Assembly: GCA_009731375.1 (NCBI GenBank)
Contig: BJOX01000032.1
Location: 875,612 to 905,697 of the forward strand
Source: Paulinella micropora
Lineage: Eukaryota; Cercozoa; Imbricatea; Euglyphida
DNA length: 30,086 nt
Reading direction: 5' to 3'
The position numbers and the translations under genes were made by a program. The notes beneath the pieces were generated by a model, which saw only the letters and a program-made list of their open reading frames with translations, was not told the origin of the DNA and made no database searches. Every line of letters begins with the position of its first letter. Within the stretch, counting starts at the first letter, position 1. Shown here in pieces: positions 1 to 8,894 of this stretch.

Positions 1-417
1 GCAAACACCACTGAAAGTCCTATTATTAGTATAAGAAACAAAGCAACATTTGATGCGGGCGGTGCTAATTTAGCAAATTATTCAAATGTTTATCCCACTT
101 TGATAAGTATTACAAATGAAGATACTAAGTCAAATGTTGTCAGAATGGTATTAAATGGAACACTAACTGGAGCAGGTTTTGCGGATGTTGATTCTAAGTA
201 TTCAATTGTAGATACTGACACAAAGGCGAGTGCTATCGCAAACGGAACAACAATTTTTAAACTATATGTAAATTCTCAATCAACTCAACAAATCAATCTT
301 AGAAGTTATGATATATATCTATCTCCTAGTGATGTATTGACTTTTACACAGAAGTCTGTCTCTGCTGGCGGAGGAGGAAATATCAATATTATTGCTAACC
401 TCATAGAAGACCAATAG
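1..417 (+). CDS. Structural (spike/fibre-like) protein, C-terminal part, left element
   Basis: The reading frame is open from the first base of the window and ends at the TAG at 415-417, so this is the C-terminal ~138 residues of a longer protein. It is clearly paralogous to the C-terminal half of the gene at 17760-19000: both share a core like YPTLISITNED, then a FADVDSK stretch, then LRSYDI or LRTYDI, and both end in an N(L/F)(I/L)ED motif. No catalytic motif is visible. The sequence is rich in Ser, Thr, Asn and beta-prone residues, as in virion surface proteins. In the right element the homologue sits directly downstream of the capsid gene, which supports a structural role (inference). This copy shows no break within the window. 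The orientation relative to polB is the same in both elements, once one is inverted. Confidence 0.6.
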   Translation, partial: ANTTESPIISIRNKATFDAGGANLANYSNVYPTLISITNEDTKSNVVRMVLNGTLTGAGFADVDSKYSIVDTDTKASAIANGTTIFKLYVNSQSTQQINLRSYDIYLSPSDVLTFTQKSVSAGGGGNINIIANLIEDQ

Positions 418-427
418 ATATTTGTTT

Positions 428-446
428 AGAAAATCTACGATTTTCT
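428..446 (+). terminator. Hairpin just after the structural-gene stop
   Basis: AGAAAATC (428-435) pairs perfectly with GATTTTCT (439-446) across a 3-nt loop, 11 nt after the stop codon. A second inverted repeat, AAACATCGT (467-475) with ACGATGTTT (504-512), follows and overlaps the end of the convergent gene. Placement at a convergent gene junction suggests transcript 3'-end formation. In mimivirus and the Sputnik virophage, mRNAs end at such hairpins (established); that it works so here is inference. Confidence 0.4.
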
Positions 447-461
447 TTTCAGACTACGTCT

Positions 462-1040
462 TCAACAAACATCGTGAAAGGTAAAGTGAAAAAAAAAGGA
501 AAAACGATGTTTTATGAAACCGCGTAGCGGGTGAATAAAATAGCAAAGATATTTTTTTACCGCATCTTTGTTATTAAAATAAGGTTGTTGAACTAAATGT
601 TCAAGGTATGGTTTGTCAATCTTAGCAACATCTTCAATTTTCATTTTTTTATACTTACCATATTGAAGAAAAACATCGGTTTCACTTTGTGCTATTTCTT
701 CGCCGACCTTGGCCTTTATTTCGGTGATACCAGTGGAAGGGACTTTGTCCCTTTCCAAACCCGCGGGGGTATGGTAGAAGTTGTTTTCAACAACACCTCC
801 CTCTTTTAAATCAGCAGTCGTAAAAGGAGTGCTTTCTTCCTCCATCATTTTCGTCAATGTGTCTTCTAAGGGTATAACTACTTTAACATTGTTGGAAATC
901 CCAACATTGGGTTTATATTGCTCATAGAAAGAAACAATATCGGGTTTAGTCCATTTAATAGTGGGTTTCTTAACTTCGCTGTCAATGTTCCATTTTTCAA
1001 TTTCATTCAAGTAGTCCTGCTTGGTGCTCAGGTCGGTCAT
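462..1040 (-). CDS. Protein with C-terminal ExoX-C-like domain (first left-element copy)
   Basis: A 192-residue open frame. Residues ~125-166 carry the pattern GKYKKMKIEDVAKIDKPYL followed by an aromatic-rich QPYF segment. This is the small fold seen at the C-terminus of exodeoxyribonuclease X and in DUF3820-type proteins. The N-terminal ~120 residues are not recognised. Both neighbouring copies of this domain (1069-1369 and 16813-17088) end soon after a KKYL/KKYI/TKYL sequence, whereas this frame runs ~26 residues further into the hairpin region near 467-512, so its stop may be secondarily displaced. No nuclease catalytic domain is present, so a nucleic-acid-binding or accessory replication role is the most that can be inferred. 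A promoter-like motif lies at 1042-1052. Confidence 0.6.
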   Translation of the reverse strand: MTDLSTKQDYLNEIEKWNIDSEVKKPTIKWTKPDIVSFYEQYKPNVGISNNVKVVIPLEDTLTKMMEEESTPFTTADLKEGGVVENNFYHTPAGLERDKVPSTGITEIKAKVGEEIAQSETDVFLQYGKYKKMKIEDVAKIDKPYLEHLVQQPYFNNKDAVKKYLCYFIHPLRGFIKHRFSFFFHFTFHDVC

Positions 1041-1041
1041 T

Positions 1042-1052
1042 GGTATATATAC
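1042..1052 (-). promoter_or_regulatory. TATATA start-proximal motif
   Basis: In the coding direction this reads GTATATATACC and lies 1 nt upstream of the ATG at 1040. It is one of a set of [AT]ATATA[GC] motifs close to start codons in both elements. Confidence 0.45.
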
Positions 1053-1068
1053 TACAAAATAATTTTTA

Positions 1069-1369
1069 TTAAATGTATTTTTTTACTTCACTTTTAATGT
1101 CGGTAAATTTCTCAAACCACGGCTGTTTCATAACCCATTCAAGGTATGGCTTATCAATAACCGCTATATCTTGAATTTTCTTACCTTTATACTTACCTAA
1201 TGGAAAAATATCCCTTGGCTTGCCNNNNNNNNNNTCCTTCTCTGCTTTTTTCAATTGCCTTAATTTCGTCGTTTATTACCTTTTTGACATCGGTAATAGA
1301 AAAGTTTTCTTTTTTATTTTCAATGGAAAGTTGTTCAAACTTCTCACATAGTCTGGTGAGGGAGGTCAT
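1069..1369 (-). CDS. Small ExoX-C-like protein (second left-element copy), interrupted by assembly gap
   Basis: The start is the ATG at 1367-1369, directly after a CTATATAG motif, and the N-terminus matches the right-element gene at 16813-17088 (both contain LCEKFEQLSIENK). After a helical N-terminal region the frame passes through ten N at 1225-1234 and continues into GKYKGKKIQDIAVIDKPYLE, the ExoX-C-like core, ending in a KKYI tail. The true length is uncertain because of the gap, but both sides are in frame with ten N kept as a spacer. It lies between polB and a second ExoX-C-like gene on the same strand, so it probably belongs to the replication module. Nothing suggests it is broken. Confidence 0.6.
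1225..1234. other. Assembly gap (10 N)
   Basis: Ten N inside the second ExoX-C-like gene. No duplicated flanks are apparent here, unlike at the other two gaps. Confidence 0.95.
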
Positions 1370-1373
1370 TGGT

Positions 1374-1381
1374 CTATATAG
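1374..1381 (-). promoter_or_regulatory. CTATATAG start-proximal motif
   Basis: Palindromic CTATATAG, 4 nt upstream of the ATG at 1369. It helps fix that start, together with the match to the right-element paralogue. Confidence 0.5.
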
Positions 1382-1450
1382 AGTAGTAAAAAATTTTATG
1401 GAAAAAAATTAATTATTTGATATTTTATTCAGATACTTCGTATCTTCATA

Positions 1451-1528
1451 AAACATCGTTTTATACTTTAATGGCGGACGATGTTTGAGAATAAACGAGA
1501 GTGCGTAGCACGAAGTGAAATTCTCAAA
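1451..1528 (-). terminator. Stacked hairpins at the 3' end of left polB
   Basis: Two overlapping inverted repeats: AAACATCG (1451-1458) with CGATGTTT (1479-1486), and TTTGAGAAT (1484-1492) with ATTCTCAAA (1520-1528). The second encloses an inner GTGC-GTA-GCAC stem (1501-1511). They begin 3 nt past the polB stop codon (1531-1533). The first shares its AAACATCG arm with the hairpin at 467-512, a repeated 3'-end signature within this element. Confidence 0.4.
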
Positions 1529-2250
1529 TATCAATTATCAAAGCCGTAAGGGATACTATCATTTTCGTTGATAAACTCACGACCGCACCATTTATTTTCA
1601 TTTACTTTCTTTTTTATGTTTGTAGTATGAATTATGCTAAAATGGTTAATGTTTTGCTGTTTGCTATTTCGTGATAAATGAATTTTCTTCATTTGAAAGT
1701 CTCTAACATTTTCAATGCTTTCACCTAAATCCATCTTTTCATATACTTCTGGATTTAGCCCTTTTGAATTCAACCCCTTACCTCTTAAATGGTAGTATCT
1801 CTTTTTTACTCCATCGTTTTCATAGCATTCGATTATATGAACTCCTTTGTCTTTATGTTTCAAGTCATTCTTAGTAAGGTAAGGGAGAAAGGCTTCATTA
1901 GTTGTAAATTCTAACATATACAATTTCGGTGCAATCCATATTCCTCTTATTATCTTACAACAATCTCCTAAGTCATCCGTTATTCCTCCAAGAGATTTAT
2001 CACCAAGTCTTTTAATTAGTTTGGCAAACCTAGTATGCAACACTAGACTATCGGTATCGGTGTAATAGAAATCTGCCTCTATGTCTTTATTTGGATTAGC
2101 CTCTTTTATATAGTTATACATAATTCTCCTGCTATATGCTAGAATGAAAGCCCCGTAATTAGAAGGTTTAGTTATGCTCTCTTCAATTATTTCTTCCTTT
2201 CTTGGAATTCCAGATACATGCCATAGTTTGTTTCCGTCTTTATCTTTGAA

Positions 2251-2260
2251 NNNNNNNNNN
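2251..2260. other. Assembly gap with duplicated flanks
   Basis: About 45 bases to the left (from GAATTCCAGATACATG to the gap) recur almost exactly to the right, starting GAATTCCGGATACATG. Both encode the same polymerase segment (HVSGIP). The gap therefore most likely joins overlapping contig ends or two alleles rather than missing sequence. Confidence 0.8.
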
Positions 2261-4408
2261 AGGAATTCCGGATACATGCCATAGTTTGTTTCCGTCTTTA
2301 TCTTTGAATTCAACCACATCTGATATATAATTTTTCGTCCAAAATTTCCAATACTCCTCATTGGATTTAATATATTCTGCTTCTGTTGGGATAGGACGTT
2401 GTATCATCTTTCCGTATAACGAATTCATAAATAGTTTGGCTAATAAATATTGCGGTGTGCCTTTTTCGCTATTTTCTTTCGCCTTAAACATTTCTAATAT
2501 ATATTCTTTGAATACTGGTTCTGCCTCCTCTGTATAGTATCCTTTATGAATTGTTATATCGTAGCCTTCCTTAATCATATCTTCAATATCAACACTTGTA
2601 AGCCATTGGTCTTTCATATCGGCTAAATTCCACTTTAATGAACCCATTTTATTTCTCTGTCCAATTCTAGAATGTAATATGTCTTTCGGTGAGATACAAT
2701 CAACATTGTAAATACCGATAGCAAGATTATTATAATCAAATGGTGCGATAGCCATCTTAATTTCTCCGACCATAAATAAATTAAGCATCGCCGTTGGGTA
2801 TAAAGATACGACATCCGCATCAACTAAATAATCGGTTAATTCGTCAAATGTGATTTTCCCCGCTAAGTAGTCCTTGTATTGTTTTGAAATAATCTTTTTT
2901 TGCTTGGATATGTTCTTGCTCCGATAACCGCTTTTCTAAACGCTTTCTCTTGTTCAATAGTTGGAAGTCTTACATCGTGCTTACCATCAATCATTTTCTT
3001 CCAGATATTGAAGGCAAGGCTTGAAGTTGAAATGTATGAAGTTAAATTCACCGAGTGTTTTTCAAATATCTCTGTGTTTATTTTGTCATATAACTCTTTT
3101 AACCCCATAACATCGCACTTCAAATATTCAAGACACTTATTTCTTAATTCTTCACTCATTATTTCCCATTCACTTGCTCGGTCGTGGTCAAAATCTCCTT
3201 TAAGAGTTGTACATTTCATATTTTCTAAGTTATCTTTTAATGTCCCCTGAGTATGCTTACACATATCCCACATTTTAATATTTTCAAATTGTAAAGAAAT
3301 TATTGAGCCGTTATTAATCAAGTGTGATTTTGGTTTAATACCTCTTCTTATTAATTCCTGTTTAATGAAGTAGTGGTCAAAGTTCGCCCCGTTAAATCCA
3401 TTCACATATAAAATCGGTGCTTCTTCTTCTTTCTTCTTTTTCTTTCTTACTCCTGCTACTTTCTTGAATGGATTATGTGATTGTTTGTTGGACCATTCCG
3501 TTGCTAACTTTCTTCCTCTCTCTAAGAGTAAATCAAGAAATTTAGAAATACAATCTTTTCCCGCATAATATTTAAATCCCTCTGTTCCTTGTGTATATCC
3601 GACTATATAGCAGTCGTGGATATCAAAGCAGTCAGAAATCATTTTGTTTCTCCATGTTTCTAGGTCATAATGAAGAATTTCATTTTTGTTATTTTATTTT
3701 TCTTCGTGGAATTTAGTTATTAAATGTCGCTGTCCGTTCTTTAAAATTCTTGTATTAGCATAATTTATTCTTTTTGGGTTGCATACGTGCTTATCGTAAT
3801 ATTCATACAAACATTTTTCACATTTTCTTTTATATCGTTTGATTAACCCGAAATAATGATTATTCTCCAAGAAAATCATAATGTCTGCTTCTTCTCCGAT
3901 ATTATTTGTGCTTATAGTTTCTTTTGTGCAAGCATTCGTAATTTCGTATGTCTTCCCTTCCTTTATCAAAATATTAAGGATTTTTACAGCGGTAGAAAAT
4001 GGAATTGGACAATCATTAGAAAGATTGAATTGTTCTCTAATATCATTACATCTTTTTCTGTTAATGAGTGGCATATTAAGAATGTCTTTACACAGAAAGA
4101 ATAAACAATTATTATTTTTGCTAGCGGGAGATATTAATATACTCTCTTCTGATTTTGTTTTTTTACATTTATATTTCCCTTCATAGCACCCGCCTCCGTT
4201 TTCTTGAATTACTACTACCTTAGCATATTCAATTATTCGGTCATAACCTAATCCAGATGCTTCAATATTGCTTATGTTAAACTCATTCAACATTTCAATA
4301 AAATCATCGTAGTTTTTTATTTGAAACGAATTAAATGTTTTCTTTTTATAATATCTATTTAATTCTTCGTGGTCTGTTATGTATGTAATAGTAATATGAA
4401 CATCGGCA

Positions 4409-4418
4409 NNNNNNNNNN
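4409..4418. other. Assembly gap with duplicated flanks
   Basis: The sequence TGTTATGTATGT followed by a tract ending in ATGAACATC(G/T)GCA occurs on both sides of the N run with a few mismatches, again suggesting redundant contig ends. It lies in the polymerase N-terminal region. Confidence 0.75.
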
Positions 4419-4801
4419 TGTTATGTATGTTAAAGTGATATGAACATCTGCATTTCCCGTCATACCATTTCTTTTCGCATCTAATAGTATAGGAATTAGA
4501 ACCTCTCGCTCTAATGCGTTAGTATCGTAAAAGTTTATGTTTAATCCTTGCTTCTCGTATGTAAGAGAGTTTAATCTATTATCCCGCCTAGATTTTAACT
4601 CTACTACTTTAAATTCCCTTTTGTTTTCTCTGGTTGTGGTTTTCCTCAAATTAGCCCTTACCTTCGCTAGTTCTACATTCTCCTTTGTTGGTCTGGGCGG
4701 TAGTGGTGGTGGCATTACTTTTATATTGATAGGGATATAAAAATAATAAAATAAAATGGAAAATTTTTATTTAATTATAATAATTAATAGAAATTAAAAG
4801 T

Positions 4802-5449
4802 TTAAATGGAAATTAAATTCATTTTCGCCATATGTCTTTTTGTGTTATTGTGTGTAATGATGGCGGATTGAGATACTCCTGTAAAATTACATAACTCGCA
4901 ATAATATTTTTTGCTTTCTCTTATTCTGTCAAGTTCTTCCTTTTTCTTAGCAACCAAAATACTTTTGTTTTTATCATAATACTTTTTTTGATACTCTCTG
5001 ACTTTCTTGCTTTCTTTTTCATAATATTTCTTTTGGTATTCTTTTTGATAAACTTTATTATATTCAATTCGTTTCTTTTCATCCTCATTTTTAAAAGTCC
5101 TTCCTTCAAATTCGGTTCGTGTTCTTTTTACATCAGAAGCACCAACCCCAAACGCATTGTTTAAATTTAATGTTGGTTTCAATTCATCAATGTATTTCTG
5201 TTCAATAGCCCTCTGTTTATCAATGTTGTAATTTTCAATTACTTCCTCATGAATTAAAACACACTTAAAATTATTCATTCCTTTGTTGTTCATATGATTG
5301 TATAACTTTCTATTAAGTCCTTTCTTACATAGCAATTTATGATGACTAAACCTACCCGATAAATAATATTGTGTCGTGCTTCCTATATAAAATTCCTTGT
5401 CATTTTCGTCCATAGCATTAAAAATTTTGTAAATTTTCAAAGTTGTCAT
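4802..5449 (-). CDS. GIY-YIG endonuclease-like protein with C-terminal C2H2 zinc finger
   Basis: 215 residues, intact. The N-terminal ~95 residues match the GIY-YIG nuclease layout: a KIYKIFN strand, then FYIGSTT, an Arg in SGRFSHHK, and a later E-x2-YID segment (EQKYIDELKPTLN) that supplies the usual Glu. Here the first signature is IY rather than GIY. A long Lys/Glu/Tyr-rich linker (~115-180) resembles a coiled coil. The C-terminus has C-x2-C then H-x4-H (YYCELC ... ITHNNTKRH), a C2H2-like zinc finger. GIY-YIG genes are known in mavirus-like and PLV genomes and as homing endonucleases; whether this one serves the element or is a passenger is open. A TATATACC motif precedes the start. No equivalent is seen in the right element. 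Confidence 0.75.
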   Translation of the reverse strand: MTTLKIYKIFNAMDENDKEFYIGSTTQYYLSGRFSHHKLLCKKGLNRKLYNHMNNKGMNNFKCVLIHEEVIENYNIDKQRAIEQKYIDELKPTLNLNNAFGVGASDVKRTRTEFEGRTFKNEDEKKRIEYNKVYQKEYQKKYYEKESKKVREYQKKYYDKNKSILVAKKKEELDRIRESKKYYCELCNFTGVSQSAIITHNNTKRHMAKMNLISI

Positions 5450-5454
5450 TTCTC

Positions 5455-5464
5455 GGTATATATA
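5455..5464 (-). promoter_or_regulatory. TATATATACC start-proximal motif
   Basis: Coding-strand TATATATACC, 5 nt upstream of the GIY-YIG ATG at 5449. Member of the shared motif set. Confidence 0.45.
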
Positions 5465-5495
5465 ATAAAAAATAATAAGTTTAAAATAAAATTAA

Positions 5496-5726
5496 TTATT
5501 TATTTTTATAATACCTTTCAAGGTCATCATTTCTACGAGTTATACTAATAACTTTATGTCCTCCTATCATAACCTCTTCTTTCTCTGCGAAGTAGTCTCT
5601 ATGAAAATCTGATTTTTCGTGTGTGTATTTGCTATATATACCTATTACCTTACCACATACACATGTATATTTCTGTTTTCTTCTTTCCTTTACATATTCC
5701 GCTCTCTTCTGTTTGCGAGTATCCAT
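5496..5726 (-). CDS. Small basic zinc-finger-like protein
   Basis: 76 residues, intact. The N-terminal ~18 residues are strongly basic (RKQKRAEYVKERRKQK). Then comes a C-x-C pair (YTCVCGK) with H-x6-H about 12 residues later (THEKSDFHRDYF), a plausible single zinc-binding site. The C-terminal third is charged and not recognised. It is the outermost gene of the left element on the polB side, placed like the small basic gene at 12569-12781 in the right element, though the two are not obviously homologous. A TATATAG motif lies immediately before its ATG. A DNA-binding or regulatory role is inference only. Confidence 0.55.
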   Translation of the reverse strand: MDTRKQKRAEYVKERRKQKYTCVCGKVIGIYSKYTHEKSDFHRDYFAEKEEVMIGGHKVISITRRNDDLERYYKNK

Positions 5727-5735
5727 CTATATAAG
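5727..5735 (-). promoter_or_regulatory. CTTATATAG start-proximal motif
   Basis: Coding-strand CTTATATAG ends immediately before the ATG at 5726, so any transcript would have a very short leader or the motif lies at the initiation point. Confidence 0.45.
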
Positions 5736-5850
5736 ATAGAATTTTCTTTTTATGATACATATATTTTTCTTGTAGTGTGGTATATAAGGCTATTTGGTTG
5801 TTTTTGTTTCTTTGTATTTATTGTATCGAAAATCCATAGGAGAGGGTGCC

Positions 5851-5909
5851 ACACATTTTACGAAGGTTGTTTTTTGAGTGTGTGAAAAAAACGACCCAGT
5901 AAAATGTGT
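5851..5909. repeat. Two-stage hairpin at polB end of left element
   Basis: Outer stem ACACATTTTAC (5851-5861) pairs perfectly with GTAAAATGTGT (5899-5909), 11 bp. Inner stem GGTTGTTTTTT (5865-5875) pairs with AAAAAACGACC (5886-5896) with one G-T pair, leaving a ~10-nt loop. It lies ~125 bp outside the first gene. A hairpin of the same architecture is at 12350-12396 in the right element; the strands also share GGGTC(A/G)TTTTT when one is inverted. It may mark or lie near the element terminus or a replication origin (inference). Confidence 0.6.
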
Positions 5910-6022
5910 ATTTATCTACTCATATTATAATAATGTGTCTAAAATAAAGAATTTTATTAAATAATCAACATTCTTGTAATATATCGTTAGGACTGCCACC
6001 GATATTCCCGTGAATATGTCTT

Positions 6023-6149
6023 TGCGACACCAAAACACGGCGGTTCGCAGTGTCGCAGAGGTTGCGACAAAAAGCTTTTTGTCGCAGTGTCGCAAAAAAT
6101 TTGGAGGCGTTGAATAATAGGATAATCTATCTCGCGAGCGAGATAGATT
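6023..6149. repeat. Cluster of perfect palindromes outside the left element
   Basis: TGCGACAC (6023-6030) pairs with GTGTCGCA (6050-6057). A perfect 24-bp palindrome centred on AAGCTT spans 6063-6086 and is followed by another GTGTCGCA (6087-6094). A separate 12-bp hairpin with a GA loop is at 6124-6149 (AATCTATCTCGC with GCGAGATAGATT). The TGCGAC unit thus occurs repeatedly in both orientations. It resembles a small foldback or MITE fragment; a family cannot be assigned. No convincing gene lies between 5910 and 6261. Confidence 0.6.
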
Positions 6150-6261
6150 TGTGGCTTAAATCTGCTTCTTTTTGAAATCAATAGGAGAGCGAATTTTAGC
6201 CGTTATCTCTCTTGCTACCCCCGATGTCTCCAAATGCTGTCTTATAGTGGCACCTATACTA

Positions 6262-6412
6262 CTTTCTTCTTCTTCTTCTTCTTCTTCTTCTTCTTCTTCT
6301 TCTTCTTCTTCTTCTTCTTCTTCTTCTTCTTCTTCTTCTTCTTCTTCTTCTTCTTCTTCTTCTTCTTCTTCTTCTTCTTCTTCTTCTTCTTCTTCTTCTT
6401 CTTCTTCTTCTT
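6262..6412. repeat. (TTC)n microsatellite
   Basis: About 50 near-perfect TTC repeats, with minor interruptions just past the end (CATCTTCTTCTGCTTC). Its reverse-complement partner is the GAA tract at 12023-12096, each lying outside one copy of the 85-bp inverted repeat. Long open frames of poly-Ser, poly-Glu and poly-Phe here are repeat artefacts. Confidence 0.95.
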
Positions 6413-6424
6413 CATCTTCTTCTG

Positions 6425-6509
6425 CTTCAAGCTTCCTCTTCTTTGATAAATTTAAAACAAAATTGTACAGCAAAAAGTGTCAAAACTATTTTATTCATTA
6501 TGCTTGTAT
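6425..6509 (+). repeat. 85-bp inverted repeat, left copy
   Basis: This 85-bp non-satellite sequence is identical to the reverse complement of 11941-12025 at every position I compared. It links (TTC)n outside to (TATG)n inside. With its partner it bounds a 5.6-kb foldback structure. Confidence 0.9.
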
Positions 6510-7010
6510 GTATGTATGTATGTATGTATGTATGTGTATGTATGTATGTATGTATGTATGTACATATGTATGTATACGTATGTATGTATGTTTATATGTT
6601 TCTCTAATGTATGTATGTATGCATGTATGTATGTAGATTCTATGTATCTATGTATGTATGTATGTATGTATGTAATACAAGTACATTGTATGTATGTATG
6701 TATGTATGTATGTATGTATGTATAGCTATGTATGTATGTATGTATGCATGTATGCATGTATGTATGTGTGTATGTATGTATGTATGTACATTGTATGTGT
6801 GTATGTACATTGTATGTATGTATGTACATTGTATGTATGTATGTTTGTATGTTTGTGTGTATGTATGCATGTATGCATGCATGTATGTATGTATGTATGT
6901 ACATATGTATGCATGTATGCATGTATGTATGCATGTATGTATGTATGCATGTATGTATGCATGTATGTATGTATGTATGTATGTATGTATGTATGCATGC
7001 ATGCATGCAA

Positions 7011-7053
7011 TTCACTGAACTTCAGTGCAGTTGCACTTTCTTTGCATATGTAC
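7011..7053 (+). repeat. Satellite-embedded hairpin module A
   Basis: A ~43-bp unit opening TTCACTGAACTTCAGTGC and ending TTTGCATATGTAC. It holds CACTGAA-C-TTCAGTG (a 7-bp perfect stem with a 1-nt loop) and overlapping AGTGCA-GT-TGCACT. It recurs at 7509-7545 (shortened by 6 bp), 7958-8000 and 8228-8270, and inverted at 11478-11520 and 11130-11172. Confidence 0.85.
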
Positions 7054-7221
7054 GTATGTATGTATGTATGTATGTACGTATGCATGTATGTATGTATGTG
7101 TGTATATATGTACATATATATGTATGTATATATGTATATATGTATGTATGTATGTATGTGTGTATGTGTGAATGTGTGTATGTATGTATGTATGTATGCA
7201 TGCATGTATGGTTGTATGGTT

Positions 7222-7391
7222 TACACATACATACATACATACATACACATACATACATACATACATACATACATACATACATACATGCTTACATACAATG
7301 TACACAAATACATACAATTTACATACATACAATGTACATACATATATACATACATACACATACATACATAGATACATACATAGATACATAA
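7222..7391 (-). repeat. Internal inverted (ACAT)n block
   Basis: The repeat switches from TATG to ACAT orientation near 7222 and back at ~7391 (ACATAATGTATG). This local inversion creates palindromic junctions inside the left arm; no equivalent switch is seen in the right arm. Confidence 0.85.
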
Positions 7392-7567
7392 TGTATGTAT
7401 GTATGTATGTATGTATGTATGTACGTATGTATGTATTCACGCATGTACGTATGTATGTATGCATGTATATATGTATGTATGTATGTATGTATGCATGCAT
7501 GCATGCGATTCACTGAACTTCAGTGCACTTGCTTTGCATATGTACATGTATGTATTTCTGTATGTAT

Positions 7568-7625
7568 GTCAGTATTTGTTTGTGTATGTCTGTATGTATG
7601 CCAGTCACGGAATTTCACTGAAGTG
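7568..7625 (+). repeat. Second satellite-embedded module (CACTGAATTTCACTGAAGTG type)
   Basis: A ~58-bp unit starting TGTCAGTATTTGTTTGTG and ending in TTTCACTGAAGTG. It follows module B. A further copy lies near 8025-8080 after module C, and an inverted copy near 11050-11110. It is absent after module D. The fixed pairing of the two modules shows they spread as one higher-order unit. Confidence 0.75.
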
Positions 7626-7890
7626 TATGTATGTATGTATGCATGCATGCATGCATGCATGTATGTATGTATGTATGTATGTATGTATGCATGTATGTAT
7701 GTTTGTATGTATGTATGTACGTATGTATGTATGTATGTATGTATGTATATCTATGTATCTATGTATGTATGTATGTATGTATGGTATGTATGTATGTATG
7801 TATGTATGTATGCATGCATGCATGTATGGTTGTATGTATGTATGTATGTATTCACACATGTATGTATGTGTATGTATGTATGTATGTATG

Positions 7891-7924
<34 letters not shown>

Positions 7925-8729
7925 TGTATGTATGTGTGTGTGTGTGTATGCATGCGATTCACTGAACTTCAGTGCAGTTGCACTTGCTTTGCACATGTAC
8001 ATGTATGTATATATTTATGTATGTCAGTATTTGTTTGTGTATGTCTGTATGTATGTCAGTCACTGAATTTCACTGAAGTGTATGTATGTATGTATGTATG
8101 TATGCATGTATGCATGTATGTATGTATGTATGCATGCATGCATGCATGCATGTATGTATGTATGTATGTATGTATGCATGTATGTATGTATGTATGTATG
8201 TATGTATGTATGTATGTATGCAAGCAATTCACTGAACTTCAGTGCAGTTGCACTTGCTTTGCTATGTACATGTATGTATGTATATATGTATGTATGTATG
8301 TATGTATATAGGTATGTAGGTATGTAGGTATGTATGTATGTATGTATGTATGTATGCATGTATGTATGTATGTATGTATGTCTGTATGCATTTATGACTG
8401 CATGTATTCATGCATGCATGTATGTATGTATGTATGTATGTATGCATGAATGCATGCAATCATGTATGTATGTATGTATGTATGTATGTATGTATGTATG
8501 TCTGTATGTGTGGATGTGTATGTGTATGTATGTATTTATGTATGTATGTATGTATGTATGTATGTATGTATGTATATATGTATATATATATGTATGTATG
8601 TATGTATGTATATATGTATGTATGTATGTATGTATTTATGTATGTATGTATGTATGTATGTATGTATGTGTGGATGTGTGTGTGTGTTTATGTATGTATG
8701 TATGTATGTATCTATGTATGTATGTATGC

Positions 8730-8762
<33 letters not shown>

Positions 8763-8861
8763 TGTGAGGATGTATATATGTATATATGTATGTATGCATG
8801 TATGTATGTATGTATCCATGTATACATATATGTATGTATGTATGTATGTATCCATGTATAC

Positions 8862-8894
<33 letters not shown>

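Larger units (their letters stand above)
1531..4715 (-). pseudogene. Protein-primed family-B DNA polymerase (pPolB), left element, disrupted
   Basis: The gene runs from an ATG at 4715, with a proline-rich PPPLPPRP N-terminus, to a TGA at 1531. Replication of the element by protein-primed synthesis is the family role. Visible parts in order: a ~330-residue N-terminal region with NNNCLFF and a C-x2-C / H-x-C zinc-finger-like cluster; exonuclease motif I (YDLE, near 3665); exo II (NGFNGANFDHYF, near 3390); exo III (YLKCDVMGL, near 3110); palm motif A (DVVSLYPT, near 2805); motif B (KLFMNSLYGKM, near 2420); motif C (YTDTDSL, near 2055). All catalytic motifs are retained. Disruptions are an in-frame TAA at 3694-3696, a frameshift near 2866-2900 beside a T-run, and ten-N gaps at 2251-2260 and 4409-4418. 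The frame is coherent on either side of both gaps. It is clearly diverged from the right-element copy, and less damaged. Confidence 0.85.

Noticed and set aside
597-809. Plus-strand frame opposite the first ExoX-C-like gene, and similar opposite-strand frames (e.g. 2900-3250, 3856-4186, 20122-20634, 22456-22923)
   Set aside because: Shadows of well-supported genes on the other strand.
5987-6181. 64-residue minus-strand frame overlapping the palindrome cluster
   Set aside because: It runs through palindromic repeats, has no start-proximal motif and no recognisable protein features.
6156-6473. Poly-Glu / poly-Ser / poly-Phe open frames over the TTC tract
   Set aside because: Simple-repeat artefact present in three frames at once; no flanking conserved protein sequence.
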